This document shows, in pieces, positions 1-15,800 of a DNA stretch of 64,000 nucleotides; the stretch's first letter is position 1; each line of letters opens with the position of its first letter. The position numbers and the translations under genes are program-made. Below the pieces are notes generated by a model. The model searched no databases and was not told the origin of the DNA. It saw nothing but the letters and a program-made list of their open reading frames with translations. The stretch covers positions 11,875,721 through 11,939,720 of the forward strand of contig NC_092027.1 in the NCBI RefSeq assembly GCF_042242105.1, read 5' to 3'. The DNA comes from Pempheris klunzingeri (Eukaryota; Chordata; Actinopteri; Acropomatiformes; Pempheridae).

Positions 1-1863
1 CCAGCCTGGCTCTCTTAGAAGTGAAATTTGCCCACAAAATGATGCCTTCAGACAGCAACCATTCACCCAGCTCTTCTGTTCAAAGTCACTGAACCAGACT
101 GTTGTTTATATATATTGTATATACATATATATGCATATACATACATTTGTGCTTTCAGGTGAACTGTGAAGAGAGCCAAGCTACTGTAGATGTTAAAATA
201 TTATACTGTGCTACAATAAATTATTCTATAAAAATAATCATTTGTCCAGATGAACTGCCTTTTTAATGTCATTGTTTTGTCTCATTTTTAATCTGTGCCC
301 ACAAATTAGAATCTTAGTGACATTAACTTTGAGGTAAAAAGATGCCCGTCATGCCCGCTAAATCACCTTGTTCATGATGGTGACATCACTTCCACAAAAA
401 TGTCAGACCTCAAGAACGTCACATTTATTTATTTATAAACATTTATTGCTAATTTTGTCCATTTCCGATTTTGGTGGTAAACAGAAGCAGTTTCCTCCAC
501 ATCATTTATTCTCTGACCAGAAGTCAATATTTCTGTTTGCAGTTTGTGACAAAAAAACAAACTTTTATTGTCATTTCCCATATGTACACATTCAGGTTGG
601 TATAATGTAAAAAATAAAAAACAATCCACTCATCTAAACAAATATAAAAATCTAACTATTTTATTATATTACCTGATATAATCAATAAAATGTTGCAATA
701 TGAAATAATCACATCCAAAATCTTAATGTCAAAAGCATTTGATTTAAACAAAAACACATCATCATCATCACTGTGCTAAATCACAGTGAACTTGACCGTG
801 TGAAACAGAAGCGAACATGACTCCCTCTGTGAAATGAACACAGCAGGAGGAAGACGGCAAAGTTGTTAGGAAGTAATTTTGAAATCTCCAGTTGAATCCT
901 GTATTGATTAAAGAATGACTCACTGAGCTGTAAGGTCTGCCTGGCAGGCTGGATAACCTGCTGAGGGTTGATGTCCAACACTGAAAGGTTTATTCAATAC
1001 TTCATAGATTTTGCATATAGCCTGTAAATGCAGATAGTTTCAGGATATGTAGTTTTGTAGCCACTGAAAGCAACAATAAATTTGACTCTACTACTATAAT
1101 TCATCATGTTTCAATTACAGTAGATATTCTACCTTAAAATGAATCCTGTATTGATTAAAGATGCAAAAACAAATTCAAGTCACGCAAGTAGGAGCTTTTT
1201 AGTGTGTCACTCAGTTTACTGTCTAACCTCTGGTCTACCTCCTCAGTTCTCCTCTCTCCTCTGTGACTCTAAGTGTTTTCTCCTGTTTGGACCGATTGAT
1301 TGCTTCTGCACGACAGCTACATCTCATGTGGAATAGAGTTAAAACCAATGTTAATTCCCCAGCCTCCATCAAGGAATGAGATGTCTCTTTTGCGGCTCTT
1401 GACACGCTCTACAAAGCATACAATGGCTAATATTCCACTTTGAAATGTTCTCTTTGCCTTCATCTCGTTCTTTTGCTCTTCTCTTCTTTATATCTCTGCT
1501 TCTGTCTTTTTCTTTCAGACACACATAGGCACACTCAGACCTCCCCAAAACACACTCATGCGTGGACATTTATCACAAACAGATCCTCAAGGGTTTCCTG
1601 CAAAGGACTCAGTCTGTCTGGGCCGTCAGTCTCTGACGCACACCTCTGGGGAAAAAAGTTAAATTATTCAATTATTCATGACATATTTTCTTGACATATT
1701 TTAGCCACTAACATTTGTCATCACAACCTGATTCACCAAATCTGTCAAGGGGAAGTTTTTGCAGAGAAGAAAAATTAGTCCGTCACCTCATTTGAACGGA
1801 GAAACTTTTGTTTTTATGGAATTCTTTTTATTTAAATATTTCTCTTATTTGTTTGTTTTGCAG
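1..1863. other. necab1 intron sequence, no gene seen
   Basis: This AT-rich stretch precedes the first recognisable necab1 exon and ends in a good acceptor at 1861-1863. It contains an alternating TA-rich tract at about 105-155. I looked for the upstream necab1 exon that carries the rest of the EF-hand region and did not find it, so it probably lies left of the window. The small open frames here show no family similarity. Confidence 0.6.
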
Positions 1864-4800
1864 CAATGTGGACACTGATGAACTCTGTGGTAAGTTGGCC
1901 TTTCACCTGAATAAGAACAACTTTTTCTATCCATAGACCATAGACTCAAATCTATTTGACATTTTTCCAGCATCAGGAAAGAACCAAGTTTAATGCGGTC
2001 ACATGCTCCATGATCAAACCCCTACAGGCTGTTTGAATGACGTGTTGCACCAGTGCTGCCTCAACAAAACACCTACGGCTCTGTCCTAGTTGTTTAAATC
2101 ACAAAATGTTTCTGTATTTTTTTGCCTTTCTTCTGTGAAGAGTATTTTTCCCAGCACCTCGGTGAATATGAGAATGTCCTTGCCGCCTTAGAAGACCTGA
2201 ACATGTCCATACTGAAGGCGATGGACAAAACAAAGAAGGTAAGATGATAGAAATTAAACTGCAACTGGAAAGATAAACCTGCTTTTCTCAACACAGAGCA
2301 GCTGTATCACAAAAGCACTATTCTTATCTGTTAAAATTTTAAAATATCTATATTCATATCCACATTTTGGTGTCTTCCAGGCATACACTTATTATTAGAA
2401 ATAGTTAGAAATATAGAAATTGCTTTCTATATTTGGTTTAAGTTTAGCTTAAAAGGATAACTGTTGAAAAAAGTCATCAAAAATCTGGGGGCCATGAATT
2501 TCTCGGTAAAATTTCATGGCAAACCAATGAAATTTATACTTATACTAGATATAGAGATGTCACTATATGGCCCAAATTGGTGGATTGCGTTGTCGGCTCT
2601 AGTGCCTTGCTTGGCCAAGAAAAAAAACCAGTGCAACATCAGTCAAGCTTTATCCTACACTGCACAATAAAACTCACTCACAAATAAACCTCACTGACTG
2701 TCTGAAACTATCTACACCTACAAGTTTATATTTGGCTTCATCTTGGCAAATCTGCATCATGTAAAGTCATACTGTTTTGGCTACTAGCTGTTCCCATTCA
2801 CACTTTACAGACAATAACCACCACAAATACTTTTAAGGACTTAAGAAAAAGCCTGAATCTGGTGAGCCACAATCAATATGGAGCATTTCTAAATTGATTT
2901 ATGGACATTTATCCTTAGCGGACTTCAGAGTTCCTGACTCGACTGTATTGAGAGAGTTAGCAGAGTGTGTATGACGTGTGTGTGTCTCTGTTCGACTGCG
3001 TTATTACCAAAAAGAAGAGATATGAAATTTTGTGCGAATAGGATGGAAAAAATGCTAAACAAATCTCTAAAATGTGGATGCTGTTTGGGTCAGTTCAGAG
3101 CACAGTATCTGTTCACATCTGAACACTTTGTTCATGTTCGTTTACATCACTGTGACACATTCATATGCACACCCACTCCTCCACACAGTGATCATCACAC
3201 TGACATGTCATACAGTGCACATAATGATAATAAGACATGTTTGATTTATTCACAGTATGGCCTAAACTTCATGCTGAAAATCTTTCCCTGAATGCTCCTC
3301 TGCTGCCTAGCTGCCTTCCTCAGATCTCCCATTAGTCAGATTTCCATTACAGAGCCAGAAAGGACTCATTCATGCTACTAATTAACCCCCAGAACATGTT
3401 ATGATTATTTTTGGATTTGTAGCCAACATAGATGAGAAATTAAATGGGTTGTGGCTGTGTTACCAAACAAATATTGCTTTTGATCATGCTGTGGAGAAAG
3501 CTTTATGCCCTCTTGATCTTACTGTAGAGCTGTGGATGAAGCTGAGTACTTTTTATCAGAGCGGAGAAGAGGAAGGATGAGGGAGAGGAAGGAGAGAGAC
3601 AGACAAACAGACAGAGAGAAAGGTAAATGTTCAGCGATGATAGGAGAAAAACAAAGCACTGAAGGGACAAATGATGAAGAGAAATGGGAAAAGGATGTAA
3701 GGAGGAGGAAGAGAGGTGGCTTATTAGATCTGCAGGGAGCGCTTCTTCCTTCTACCACACTCTCTTTCTCTGAAGTTTCTCATCTGGCACATATGACACA
3801 TGCTGTGAAGCTCAAATCGCCTCTTGGAGCTGCACTGAGCGCACGCGTCTCATTGTGGCTACTTCAGACACAGAGTGTGGGAGTCAAACCACTCATTTCT
3901 TAGCGGAGCGGCAGTTTTTCATTAGTGCACAAGGAGGTAACACATGATGACATCCAACTTCAACACCTAAAAACTGTGGTGAGAAAGATAAATGGCACCG
4001 GTTTAGTAAACACTTGAACAATTACATGAACAGAAAAAAGGACAGCAGCCAGGAATATATATTTATCCTTGAAAGAACTTTTTCTCCTCAAGAGAAAGGT
4101 GTTTTTTTGAAACAGATTTCAAAAAGGTCAGACCTGCTGGAGCACAGCAGTCCTTATCTCTGCAAAGGAAATAACAAATGCAGATACTTTTGCAATCCCT
4201 TTGCAATCTTTCATAGACCTCAACATCAGCACCAAGCTGTGATGAGGTGTGAAAATCACATTGCACCCCAAATCATCTTTCTGTTCTCAAAGAGAATAGT
4301 TGAGAGTGAGAAGTGAGACTGCAGGAGAGAAAGGAGAAACAACAGAGGCAGCAAAGATGTGTATTTTAAAGTTTTGCCATTCAGAAATGGATTATTCACC
4401 TTGCTGGGGTCTCTTAAAAGCCTTAACCCAGCTTTCATTAAGTCCACAGGAAAAACAGGACTTAAAGCGCCGCCTTTATCTCACAAATCAGGGTTTTTTT
4501 GTCCATAAACACACTCGTTACTGTTGTTCTCTCACAGATATTTGAGCTCCAATGAAAACGAAACACTTTGCACAAATTGGACAAAATTTTGGAGTTACTG
4601 ACTAAGGTACAACACTGGACTGTAAAGAGAGCTGCTGAAGCGGCCACTTCAAACCTAATGCATAGTTTTGCCTTCTACAAAGCGTGTGCGATGCAATAAG
4701 TGATTTCAGTGACTCTGAAATGAGTCATAGCATAAGAAATGAGAGAGAAGAAATGCATGACGTGCAAGTATTAGCAAGTATTGGCTGAGTGAGGGGGAGA

Positions 4801-6959
4801 ACAGATGCTGCAATTGTCACAGACTAAAGCTCAGTTGTCTCTTATGAACTGTGTATGTGTTTGAGTGGGTGGTCTCTGGCTGTAGATGTGTGTGAGGGGG
4901 CCGGCTGTGCGTGTGTGCATACGCGAGGTGTTTCTGTTTTTTTTTTGCATTGGAAGATTATTAGTGTGTACTTGTGTGTGCTTGTGTATGCACAAGCTAA
5001 TTTGTGCGTGCGCTTTGTTTTACACGCATCAAACATCCATGCACATGTGCGGGGGAGCTGGAACACTATTGTGAATCTTAATTGATTCTCTTAGCAGGGA
5101 CTCTCAAGGTTTCATTGTGCACAGATATTCCTACCAAAGCTATTTACAGCTATTCCCATGCACAACCTCCTCCAGCTTTGACTCCAAACCTTTCAGAGCA
5201 GATCTCAGGTGTTTCTCACCTGCATCCCGTGGAAGCCACCGTGTTCTCACTCTTCACTGTTTATTGTAGTATTAGACAGCGGTGGAAAGGACATTCACTG
5301 AAGTCCAACTTTGAGGTATTTTATGTTACTTTATACTTCCACTCCACCACATTTCAGAGGGAAATTGTACTTTCACATTTAATTTAACAGCTTTAGTTTA
5401 GTTGACACAGTGGATAATATAAAATGCTTTTAGAATACAAAACATTGTCAAAGATTAATCCATTGGTTTCCAACCTTTTTGGCTTTTGATGTCTTACAGA
5501 AAACAGTGTGTATTTGGGGTCCCTCTTAACTTCTCACATGGTTTCATTTCAATACATTTTCAAATGATCCAATATTTCCCCAAAACCAATGATTAGAGTC
5601 CAAAAAGACGAAACAGATTTCTGAATCTGAACTTTTTGAATCAGTATTTTTATATTGCTTTATTTGACTTTTTCCTCTGCACTGTGGCTGGACTGTAAAA
5701 TGTACATACTCTATGCAATAACACCAGGAGCCAGTTGCACAGCTAACTTTAGGCTTTGACAAGTAGTAATACTGTAGGCGTTTGCTAAGCGCAGATTTTC
5801 ACAGCATTAAATTAAAATGTTTTGCACCACACAGACTAGTTCTTATGCAGAGAATTGTTGTAGTTGTTACTAAATATTTAGACCCTGTAACTGCCAGGTG
5901 TGACTGTTGTAGCTTCTGCTAACACATTTAAGACAAAACATAACAGAGCTAATGGGATGTAGCTGACTCTTGATTAAATGCTGTTTAAGAATTATATAAA
6001 CTGGAAAAATACACAATATACCTCAAATTACAAATCGTTGTACAGATATTTCCATCAGGAATTGCTAGAGAGCAAACACAGAGCTAAAAGATGGTGAATA
6101 TTGGACTTAAATTTGCCAGGTGAACAGAAAAATGACTAAACAACTACATTTTTCTCTTTAATTGCTGGATGTGTGAATAAGCAACTGTTGCTAACAAGTT
6201 CGCCATATCAACTCAAAAGGTGATGATGCGTCAGCATTGCATATTAGACCATGTAATTTGAAATTTATGAACTAAGTTCTTGACAGTTCTTCAAAATCAC
6301 TGCAAGGTGGTCATTTAAAAAGCATTTCACACTTCAGTCATCGTCACTGTTTTTGACAATATGTGATGATGATTTGCAATGAGGGTTTTAAAGATACTGA
6401 GGTCAACCCATTTGACAAAGGACGGAAATGAGGGTGATTGTGTGGCAGAGTGTGTAGTCACAGTCCTGATTTTAGCGGCAGTGCACCGCATCCAACAAAA
6501 CACTCATTTGACCTTTTATCCGACTGAAAATGAAAGATCAAGGAAGAGGAAAAGAGGAAAAAATCAGACAAACTGTAACCTGTTTAAAATGACTGCAGAT
6601 TGATGAGGTGGACACACATGCATGCACGCACACACACACACACACACACACAAAGGTACAGATCACAGGGGGGGGTAATCCATACTCAGATGGTAGACAG
6701 GAGAATGACCTTTACCAGTTTTGTCGTGACTCACTCTCACTGAGAGAATGTGCACTTCACTGAGAGTTTGTGTGTTTTGTACAGAGTTTAGGTTGTTAAC
6801 TGTCATTTTAGCACAAGATGTTCAATCTTTAGTCAGATGTGCTTTTGGATGGGACCGAAGGGAAAACCCTGAGACTAATGATCTGCTCTGAATTCTGGAG
6901 AAGCTGCTGAGAGTTCAGCTCTCTCACAGGAAAACTCCCGCTCAGCATACTGTAATTAG

Positions 6960-7005
<46 letters not shown>

Positions 7006-9781
7006 CGTGCGTGCATGTGTGTCTGCTTCCACAGTCTGATAAACAAATCCAGATTTTAAAATTAAACCATCTTCAGTGCACTCTTACCAATAGACACATC
7101 ACTAAAAGCTATTTCTCTTTCTGTCACATATTCCTGTTCATGTGTTTGTCAGCTTGCATTAGCGTTTCCATTCAAACCCTCATTGTTAGTCGAGTGTACA
7201 AACAGTCGTGGTGCTCCAACCTGTGAGAGCAGGTGCGGTGTGCAAACAGCAAACTCTGCTGTGTCGAGCATTGTTCACTCTCTTTTGATTAGATCCAAAA
7301 CAACACTCAGGCCTGCTGCTCTGGTGGCATAGCAAATGGCGCCTCTCCAGTATGTCATTCAGTTTGATTCATTTTCCATCAGCTTTCTGAGCAAACTAAA
7401 AAGCCTGCAGAAAATAGATTGAGCCTTGAATCACAAAACAAATTGTTCCTTGGCCTGAAATTATTTCCTAGATGTGATTTTGATTGAAGGTGCAAATGAT
7501 TGTTTCAAATCTTTGATGTTATTTTTAAATATTTTCCAATTTACACCATGTAAACATGTTGTCTACTAGAACTTGCAGATGCAGATACCTGTTGCGCCAG
7601 TCAAAAACATGATGCATCACCAAGAACATATTTTAAAATATAATGTAATGTTATATTTGCTCTGTACCCTGATGATGTCATCAGAGTAACTTGAGTTCAG
7701 CTCGAGACAAATATTTGCATAATTTGAAATGTAGGATCCAGGGTTTTTTGAAGCTTGACTCACATTAGCAACTAAAAGTCAGGATATCTCTCTGTTGCAC
7801 CGAATCTTTTTATGACCTGTAAGTCCCCCTTTAATGTCAGAGATTAAATGCCTGTTTTCATTTTAGCGGACACCTGAGACAATAAAAGAACTAAATCCAG
7901 TTGTATGACTGATAAAGTTGATTTTTATTGTTGTAATGCTTCTATTGAGTGTGAGTTAATTGAACGCAAGTACAAGTTACATTATTATTAGCAAAGTCAT
8001 TCTAAGTCAGACCAGTTTTGTTTGAAAATATTAGCTTTGATGACAAGTTTCAGTGAATGAATGAATGAATGACTAAGTATGTGCGAAGTAAAATGGATGA
8101 ATGAGACAGAAACTCCCTCCACGTTTTTCCTGTTAATGCCGTGCACTGTATTTAATGCCATCAGTCATTTAAGATTGATCAAGCATAATTAAAGAGGCTG
8201 TTTTTAGCAGATAAGAGGTGTAGAGTGTGAGGACCTCTTCCTCCTCTTCCTTTCTCCTCTCCTGCAGCTGTCTTATGAAATCTTTTCTAAATGAATGATC
8301 TTGTTGGCATCTTTTAATTAGCAGGGGGAGTCTGGACATTGAGTGACTCTTGCCTGGCATGTGGAAGTTGTCACTGTTCTCCTTGTTCTATCATCTTTTC
8401 TCTTAATCGTTCTTCCCACGCCAACTCTTCTTCCTCCTCCTCTTCCTCTTCCTTCTTGATTGACAGGATTATCAGGAGTCCACCCACCTGGAGCAGTTTG
8501 TGACCCGCTTCCTACTGAAGGAGACAACCAATCAGCTTCATTCACTTCAAAGCTCACTTGAGTGTGCCATGGAAACCACAGCTGAGCAGACTCGACAGGA
8601 GAAGTAAGAACAAACCTCTCTGGTCCCACTCACTCTCTCACACACACACAAACACACACAATTAGTCATTAAAATGTGGAGAAATTGTATTGTACAATGG
8701 CACCCATAATTACAGTTCTCACAGCTATTCTAACAGTTTTGTCCAAACTACACACACACAAATTTAGATCCCACATTTTAGACTTAAATGATGTGTTTAT
8801 TCAAGGAACAACAACACAGGTTCTTACCCTGTTTTTGTTAAGACCATCTTAAGACCATCTGCTCTTCCCTGTAATCCAGGAGTTATCTTTACTCTGTTAT
8901 TACTTGATCATACAATGTAAATTCTTATAGGGGGGCAAAGTGGAGGGAGCAAATTAAAGAGGGATTGTTAAATCCTGTGGGAAATAATGAACTCACAGGG
9001 TGAATCATCAACAACTCTGCAGCTCCATCCAACTCCACAGAGCACTTCAGCGTCTTTCAGCTTAATGCTTTGGTCTAAACTTTGTTGTTGTGGTTCACTA
9101 CTTCATTACTCCCATCCTCAGCCATATTTCCAGTCACAGCAGGCAGCTCTCGTCAGAAAAAAAACACTGATAAAACTGATTGCACACAATACCAGCTCAG
9201 CGCCAAACAAAAGACAGACAAAGTTAGCGACTAGCTGGTGAACATAATGAGCATTTGGCAGCTAAAGAGCTAGAATATTACCTTCAAGAGTTGGTGGAGA
9301 CCAAATCAGAGCTAAAAGGAGTGTGAATTACAGACTTACAGTCGTCAAGTGGACAGATGGATGCTAATGTTGCTCTGTGTCTGCTGGATGAGTACTTAGG
9401 GAACTGTTTGCTAATGTGTTCACCACATAGACTGTATGTAAAGATAGACGGCATGACAGCTCGCCAAAAATGAACTAATAGGTGTTTGCATGACAGATTA
9501 GACAATTAGACAGTTAGATGACCTTATCGTGATTATGATCTCATCATTAGCATGTTTACAAATGCACTGACTGATAATTAAACTCATTCTCCATGTGAAA
9601 AGAGACGACAGTTGATAATTAAAGGAGGTACTTGTTCTTTCAGGGCTCTCTCTGTGTGTGTGTGTGTGTGTACTTGATCAGTCTGCGTCTGCATTCAGAT
9701 TTCAGGTATGCCTCTAGTGTGCTCAGTTCATTAGTCATGTAGATGACTCACCGGACTACAAGTGCATAAAATTTCATATAC

Positions 9782-9817
<36 letters not shown>

Positions 9818-12800
9818 AACATGTACGTGGGTCTGACCCTGCAGGTAGGCTTAATGTTTGTGTTCATAGTTTATTTAAAGCACAGGTGGTGCAGCTCTCC
9901 CATCACCTGAGTTCACACTTGAGCTGCAACTTCAACTGCTGTGCACTGATTCGCTGCCAGCGTCCGCCAGCCCTCCACTCAAGAGAAACAAACATTGCTT
10001 ATGATCATATGCCCTTGTTATTGTGTGACTTTGGCGTTTAAAAGTTAGGACAAACTAACAGCAGTAGACCAACCACTTCCAAGGGCTGTGAATTAAAATA
10101 GCTGTTTTTGTCAATGGAGTCTGGCAGCTTTGAACTGAGCTATATGGCGTCTGTTTCTGGTCAATCAGGAAGGATCTGACAGGTCTGTCTCTGTAGGGAT
10201 CCATTCAGTAATGTTGTTAAATTCTTCAAATTAATAATTGCCTGGAAGATTTGCATTACAGTCATAGTAGCTCATTTGCAGCTGATCTGATGATCGACTG
10301 GACCAGTTCCAAAAGTCTTAGTACTAACCGCTCATTTTGAACCCAAAAAAGAATTAAAAATACCAGAGTTATCCTTTAAATTGATTCCTGTAGATTTTCT
10401 TGTGCTTTCTATCATATCCCTTCTCTCACCATGACCGAAGATGATGGGCTTAGATAATCGACATCTGAGTCAGAAAGACTCTTCTTCTCTTTCCTTACCT
10501 CTCCTCACCTCTTCTGAGTGTTTCTTCTCTCTTCCTCCCTCTCACATCATTTCAAAGTGTGACTCCCTCGCTCCCAGAGCAGCTACTCCTGCAGCATCCT
10601 TCCCTGAATTCCCCCGTGCATCTGAATGGAATCACTCTGCTCTTCCAAACATCTAGAGGATCTGGGTGTTTCTCTGGTGGCTTTAAATAGGTTTCTGTGG
10701 TCAGCTTTACAAGTGTGAAGAGGACAAACGGGAGCTCATATTCATAGATGCACGAAATGAACAGAAGAGCTTTTTATTCATAAGCTCTGTTGTTCATTTC
10801 AACAGTAATATTGGTGATTTGTTGTTAGTTCACCAACAAATATCCCCGGCCTTAACAATACAAACACTGTCAGTATTTCACTGATGATTTTCATTCATTT
10901 TCTGGCTTTAAAACTCAGTTTGAGTTGGAAGCAGAAAAGGTGAGACAGTGACAAAAAGGTCCTGAATCTCATTGCCGCCCTGCTAAGTCTGGCTGCTCAT
11001 CTCTTAACCTCCTCTTCCTCCCTCTCAGTCAACAGATAGGCTGTGTGAGGAACATGACGATACAAGGCTGCTGATCTTTGCTCTATTACTGATCTCAGGC
11101 GATTTTTTACGATATATCACGATATTAGTGCTGTTGTATGAAGCAGCCACAATCTTCCTAACGAAACGTAAGTATCACTTTGCATGAGGCCTGGAAGCAG
11201 GAGGAAACATCTAACCTGGCTCTGTCAGGAAAAAGTCTGGCAACCAATAATGGCACATAATAAGTGGGGCATCATCTTTCAATCCTCTTCTCCTTAAGAC
11301 ATCCATGATGGACAAAGCCAGGCTAGACAGCTTCCAGTCCAGAGTCAAGCTAAGCCAACTGTCTCCTGGCCACAGCTCATTTATTTTACTTAACAAGAAA
11401 GAAAAATGTGCATTTCTCAAAATCTCTTTCTGTTCATTTAAATAGCCATCGAATAGACCTTCTAGATGGAGCCAGAGCCCATAGCTAAATTGAAAACAAG
11501 CAAGAGGGAAACGTTTTTGGTCTGTGGACTAAATTGTTATTATCCTGCAATGAACTGCGTTTATCTAAAACATGTAAACTTAACCTATTAAACATTGTTT
11601 ATGGTAGTAAGTGTAAGTAATAAACCTGAAATTGTACAAAAAGAAGTTAGAAAGATTGGTGGAGAGTTTGTGCTTTCCAAAAAATAATTATCAACGTTTT
11701 TGCTTGGTCATTTGCATAAAACTCACATATACACACATAAACATGCACACGTGTATTCAACTGCACACACAGACACCCTGAGGTCTTCTCAAAATATCGG
11801 ACCGAACAACTTGACAGCACTTAGATAAATCCTAGGTGATGTCACCCTGCGGCTGCATGCACCTTGTCCCTGGCATTAGCATCACTGTCAGACCGCCACA
11901 ATGTACAAATTTAACGTAAGCCCAGGAACCTTAGGTCTTGCTAAATTTGTTCTCAGCTGACACATCTATTCATGAGATACCTGGTGCCTCTTAAATTGCA
12001 AAAAAAAATGTCGGTGGGAACATCAGGAAATATTGCAGAGACCTGAAATATTTTAAATGCACATCTCACTCCCTTGAAAATCACAAGTTATCCCTCTTTT
12101 TTGGCACAAATGAGTCTGTTTTTGAGGGTCAGTGGAGAGCAAATCCAAGCAAACAATCTCTTTTGTGGGACCCATCTGTTATATGCTGTGTGCAGTGCAC
12201 CACAAAAACCACAGAACAGAAGATATCAGTGTTACATAGACTTTTAGCTGGAAGGAGAACAGTAAAAACAATTTTAAAAGAACATATGCTAAAATATTGT
12301 GATGTTTGAATGATTATCTCTGTGTTTTTGACTCCAGACAGGGACCGCTGAAGCCTGAGGTTTTGTCCATCCAGTGGTCGGGTCGTCGCTCCAATCGGAG
12401 GCTTCAGAGGAACAGCAGCCTCTCTCCCAACAACCCTCTCCTCAGTCTCGTCAATTCAGGTGGGTTTATACTATATGCTCTGCTGTCTGATGCCGAGGTT
12501 GTATAACTCAGCAGTGCCATGTTTCTGTTTCAGTGCATCCTGTTGTGTTTCACAGCACTCCACTCTTGGGTTATGTTGTCTTGTAGCTGCCAGCAGCAAA
12601 AAAGAGTCAGCGTGTCTCCACAGGCCAGAGAGCCGAGCACAGGAGGGGAGGGAATGTCATGTGGGTGTGAGAGAGAAACTGGTGTGAGAGACACAGAGAG
12701 AGAGAGAGAGAGAGAGATTTAAGGGGAGAGTTATGTTCTCATGTGTGTCAATCCAAAGCCGTTGAATACTTTGGCTGAGCTCAGGTGGAGCTTTGAGGTT

Positions 12801-15800
12801 GGGGGATGTGCATGTTTGTAGATGGTGAAACTAAGCTGACTGTGAGACCTCAGTCTCAAATCACCATGTGCTGTGACTGTGAATACACTCGCTCTGTAAG
12901 GACGAGGATCACTGAACACAAACTCAGTTCATGATATATGAAATAACATAACAGCAGCGCCACAGTTAGATAATCAGCCAAGCACGCCCCGGTTTGTGAT
13001 GTACAAGTGAACCCGCCTGCAGTTTGTTGACTTGTGACGCCTCATTTGCAAGGTCACACTCTCTCTCATGTTTTGTCGATGTTATCATGCCTCCATACGG
13101 GAGAAAACCGTGGCTGGAGGCTTTATGTTTTCGGGTTTTCTGTCCAATCTCATTCTCTTGATCCAGACCTCTAGGTGTGAGTGTCTGGAGAAGCAAAATA
13201 TTAAAACTTTGAGTGAAAGAGTTTGTAAATCGTCTCATCTTCTCAGAGTTCTAACAAGCTCAACGTTGGTATATCTGAGAGAGGATACTTATGGAACAAG
13301 ATATGGTGCCCCTCATTACTAACACTGTTTTCCCTGTTGTTGGGTGGGTGTATAATATGCGATACATTTATAAGTAAAACTGCACTGAGTACATGAACTA
13401 TACTGATAATTCCCTGGTGGAGGATCAGGGAAAGTTGTGTTTGTATCAGGGATGAGGTAAGATTTCACCAGCAATTGTCTCAAGTTCAGGGGATGTTCGT
13501 GCACTACTTTGAAAACATGGTAAACAGTAAATGGTCTGCACTTCTATTGCAACTTTCTTGTCATTTATGTCAGCTATGAATTTATTTTCAAGCAGTGGAT
13601 CAGAGCTTAAAATGTGCCTGTATTTTTTGTTTAGTCTTTTCAAAATCTTTACCCACAGCTGAATATTTTAAAAACCACGTACGGAGGTTCATGAACTGAC
13701 TGTCAAAGTTTTGAAAATTCCCTTGGACATTGCACCTGCACAATACCTCTTTAGTACAGAACTGAACAGGACGCTAGAGCCCATATCTGTGACGAGGATC
13801 AGCATCATATCTTATATAGCAAAGAAATGTATCCTGCTCAACTGGAACCAGCAAAGACCTCCAACATTTAGTCAATTCAAACAAACTTTGAACGACACAT
13901 TACACCTGGAACAATGCACTTACACCTGAAAAAACCAGGGGGACATTTTTCTGTGAACATGGGAGCTTATGGGCCTTTGACCCCTTTTCCAGTCTATTCA
14001 GACTAGCCTTGATTACAGGCCTCAAAGCTTTTCTATTGATTGGCATGATTGTGCATTGCATTACATGAAAGGAAATGCCCTCTGGGACACCGCCACTATT
14101 CTATTATTCAGTATAATAGTAATAATACTATTATAGTATTCAGTTGAAACAATCGATGGAGGAGAATGTGTTTAAAATAGTCGATTTATGCAGCACCTTT
14201 CATCCCTTTGCCTTTGTACTTTACTCTTTCTGTCTGAAATCCATCCTCTGTGCGTCTCTGCCTCTGCACTAGGTGTTTATGATGAAGACAGCCAGTGGAT
14301 AATCCAGGTCAACAGACTGCAGAAGCTTATCGACCGTCTAGAGCAAAAGGTGACTTCCTCCCATTCAACCCCTCCATACTCTCCTCTCCTTCCTGCCTTC
14401 GTCTTCTTCTTCTCTTCTCCTGTTATATTTACCTCTGTCTGTGCCATCTGGTCTTAACATCACTCTCTTAAATTACCTACAAATCGTGGCAAACAGACTT
14501 ACAACAATATCAACAAATTAACTCAACCCAACAACACCCTCCCACATATAAACACATTCACATATGTGCAGCAGGGCCATATAGGCGGTCGCCTAGAGCG
14601 CCAGCTGCTGGAGGGGCGCTGCCGGTAATAATTTGCATCCGCCCCCCGTCCGTCCGCTGCTGTTGAGACGCGCACGCATTTTGGTTGATTTGGTTATTTT
14701 ATGCGATCAATCAGTCACTCATTTCTATTTCCTATCATCTTTATTAGTTAATTTTTTTTTTATCATTGTATAGTTTTATTTGTACATTTTGATGTCTGCA
14801 ATCTTTAGTTCTTGTTTATTTTATTACTTTTTGGATCATTTATTGACTTGCACATTAATGGTAAATCAGTAGGTCCCAACCCTGGGAGTTGGGATCTCTC
14901 CAAGGGATTCAAAAAATAAATCTGAGGAGCCCTGAAATAATTACTAAAAAGAAAGTAGAAAAAACATATTTCTCTTGTGTCTTCTGATCTTCCTCTTTTT
15001 ATTGTAAATTACTGGCTTATTGACTTTTTCATGTTTTTCATATGATACAAGCAAAGAAATCCAGTGGTCAGTTTTAAGAAGTTTAACTAGAGATGCAAAT
15101 TCAGAAGTATGTGCTGTTGAATTAACTGAATGAGTCACTAATCAGGTGGCACACGTATGTTTTTGCTCTTGTCCTGCAGGAGATTCGTCTGGAGCCAGTC
15201 GAGGAGGAAGTCCTCGAGAGCAAATCAGTGAGTTTCAGAGTGACTTTTATCGACTTGTCTTCTGTTTCGCTGCAGTGACCACTCTGTGTCTCTGTTCTCA
15301 CATGGTGGAGTAATGACTGAAAGGGAGGCCACGCTGATGATAACCACTCAGTAGTTGTCATAGCAACAGCAGGGATGTAACTTGACTGAGGCGTATTGCG
15401 CTCTTCCTCTACACTGTCGCCTTAATCTTTAATCTCTCTATTTAAAGCTCAATAGTCCGTTTTTAAGACATCTAGATCTATTAGATCTATTAGAGTGAGT
15501 ATGTCAAGTTACGTGAATATTTCTTTCAGCTATCCATGTGTGTAACCTACTGACAAACCAAATGTCCTCTGGGCTTGTGTGAGTGTGTTTCAGCTATGCA
15601 TACAAAGTGTGCAGGTGTTTATGTGCACGATATCGCTCCCTGTTTAACCACAGCGTCCACATGCCAAAGCCAATGCGGACTGTTATTTCCACCCAAGCAT
15701 CATATCACTCATTTCATGGCTGAGAAACTCTCAATAGCTGACAAGTGACTCACTGACAATGACAGCAGACCAGCACAAACACTCGCAGTAGGATTTCTCT

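Larger units (their letters stand above)
2239..8466 (+). other. necab1 long intron
   Basis: This 6.2-kb intron lies between the exons ending in MDKTKK and beginning DYQES. It holds no gene that I can support. Contents include a (CA)n at 6629-6652, a (GT)n at 6963-7000 followed by a short GTGC run, and repeat-element fragments near 5280-5760 (listed separately). A purine-rich frame at 3532-3903 looks like low complexity. Confidence 0.6.

Noticed and set aside
3532-3903. 123-codon plus-strand frame rich in Arg and Glu
   Set aside because: It is purine-rich low-complexity DNA inside a necab1 intron, without splice signals or family similarity.
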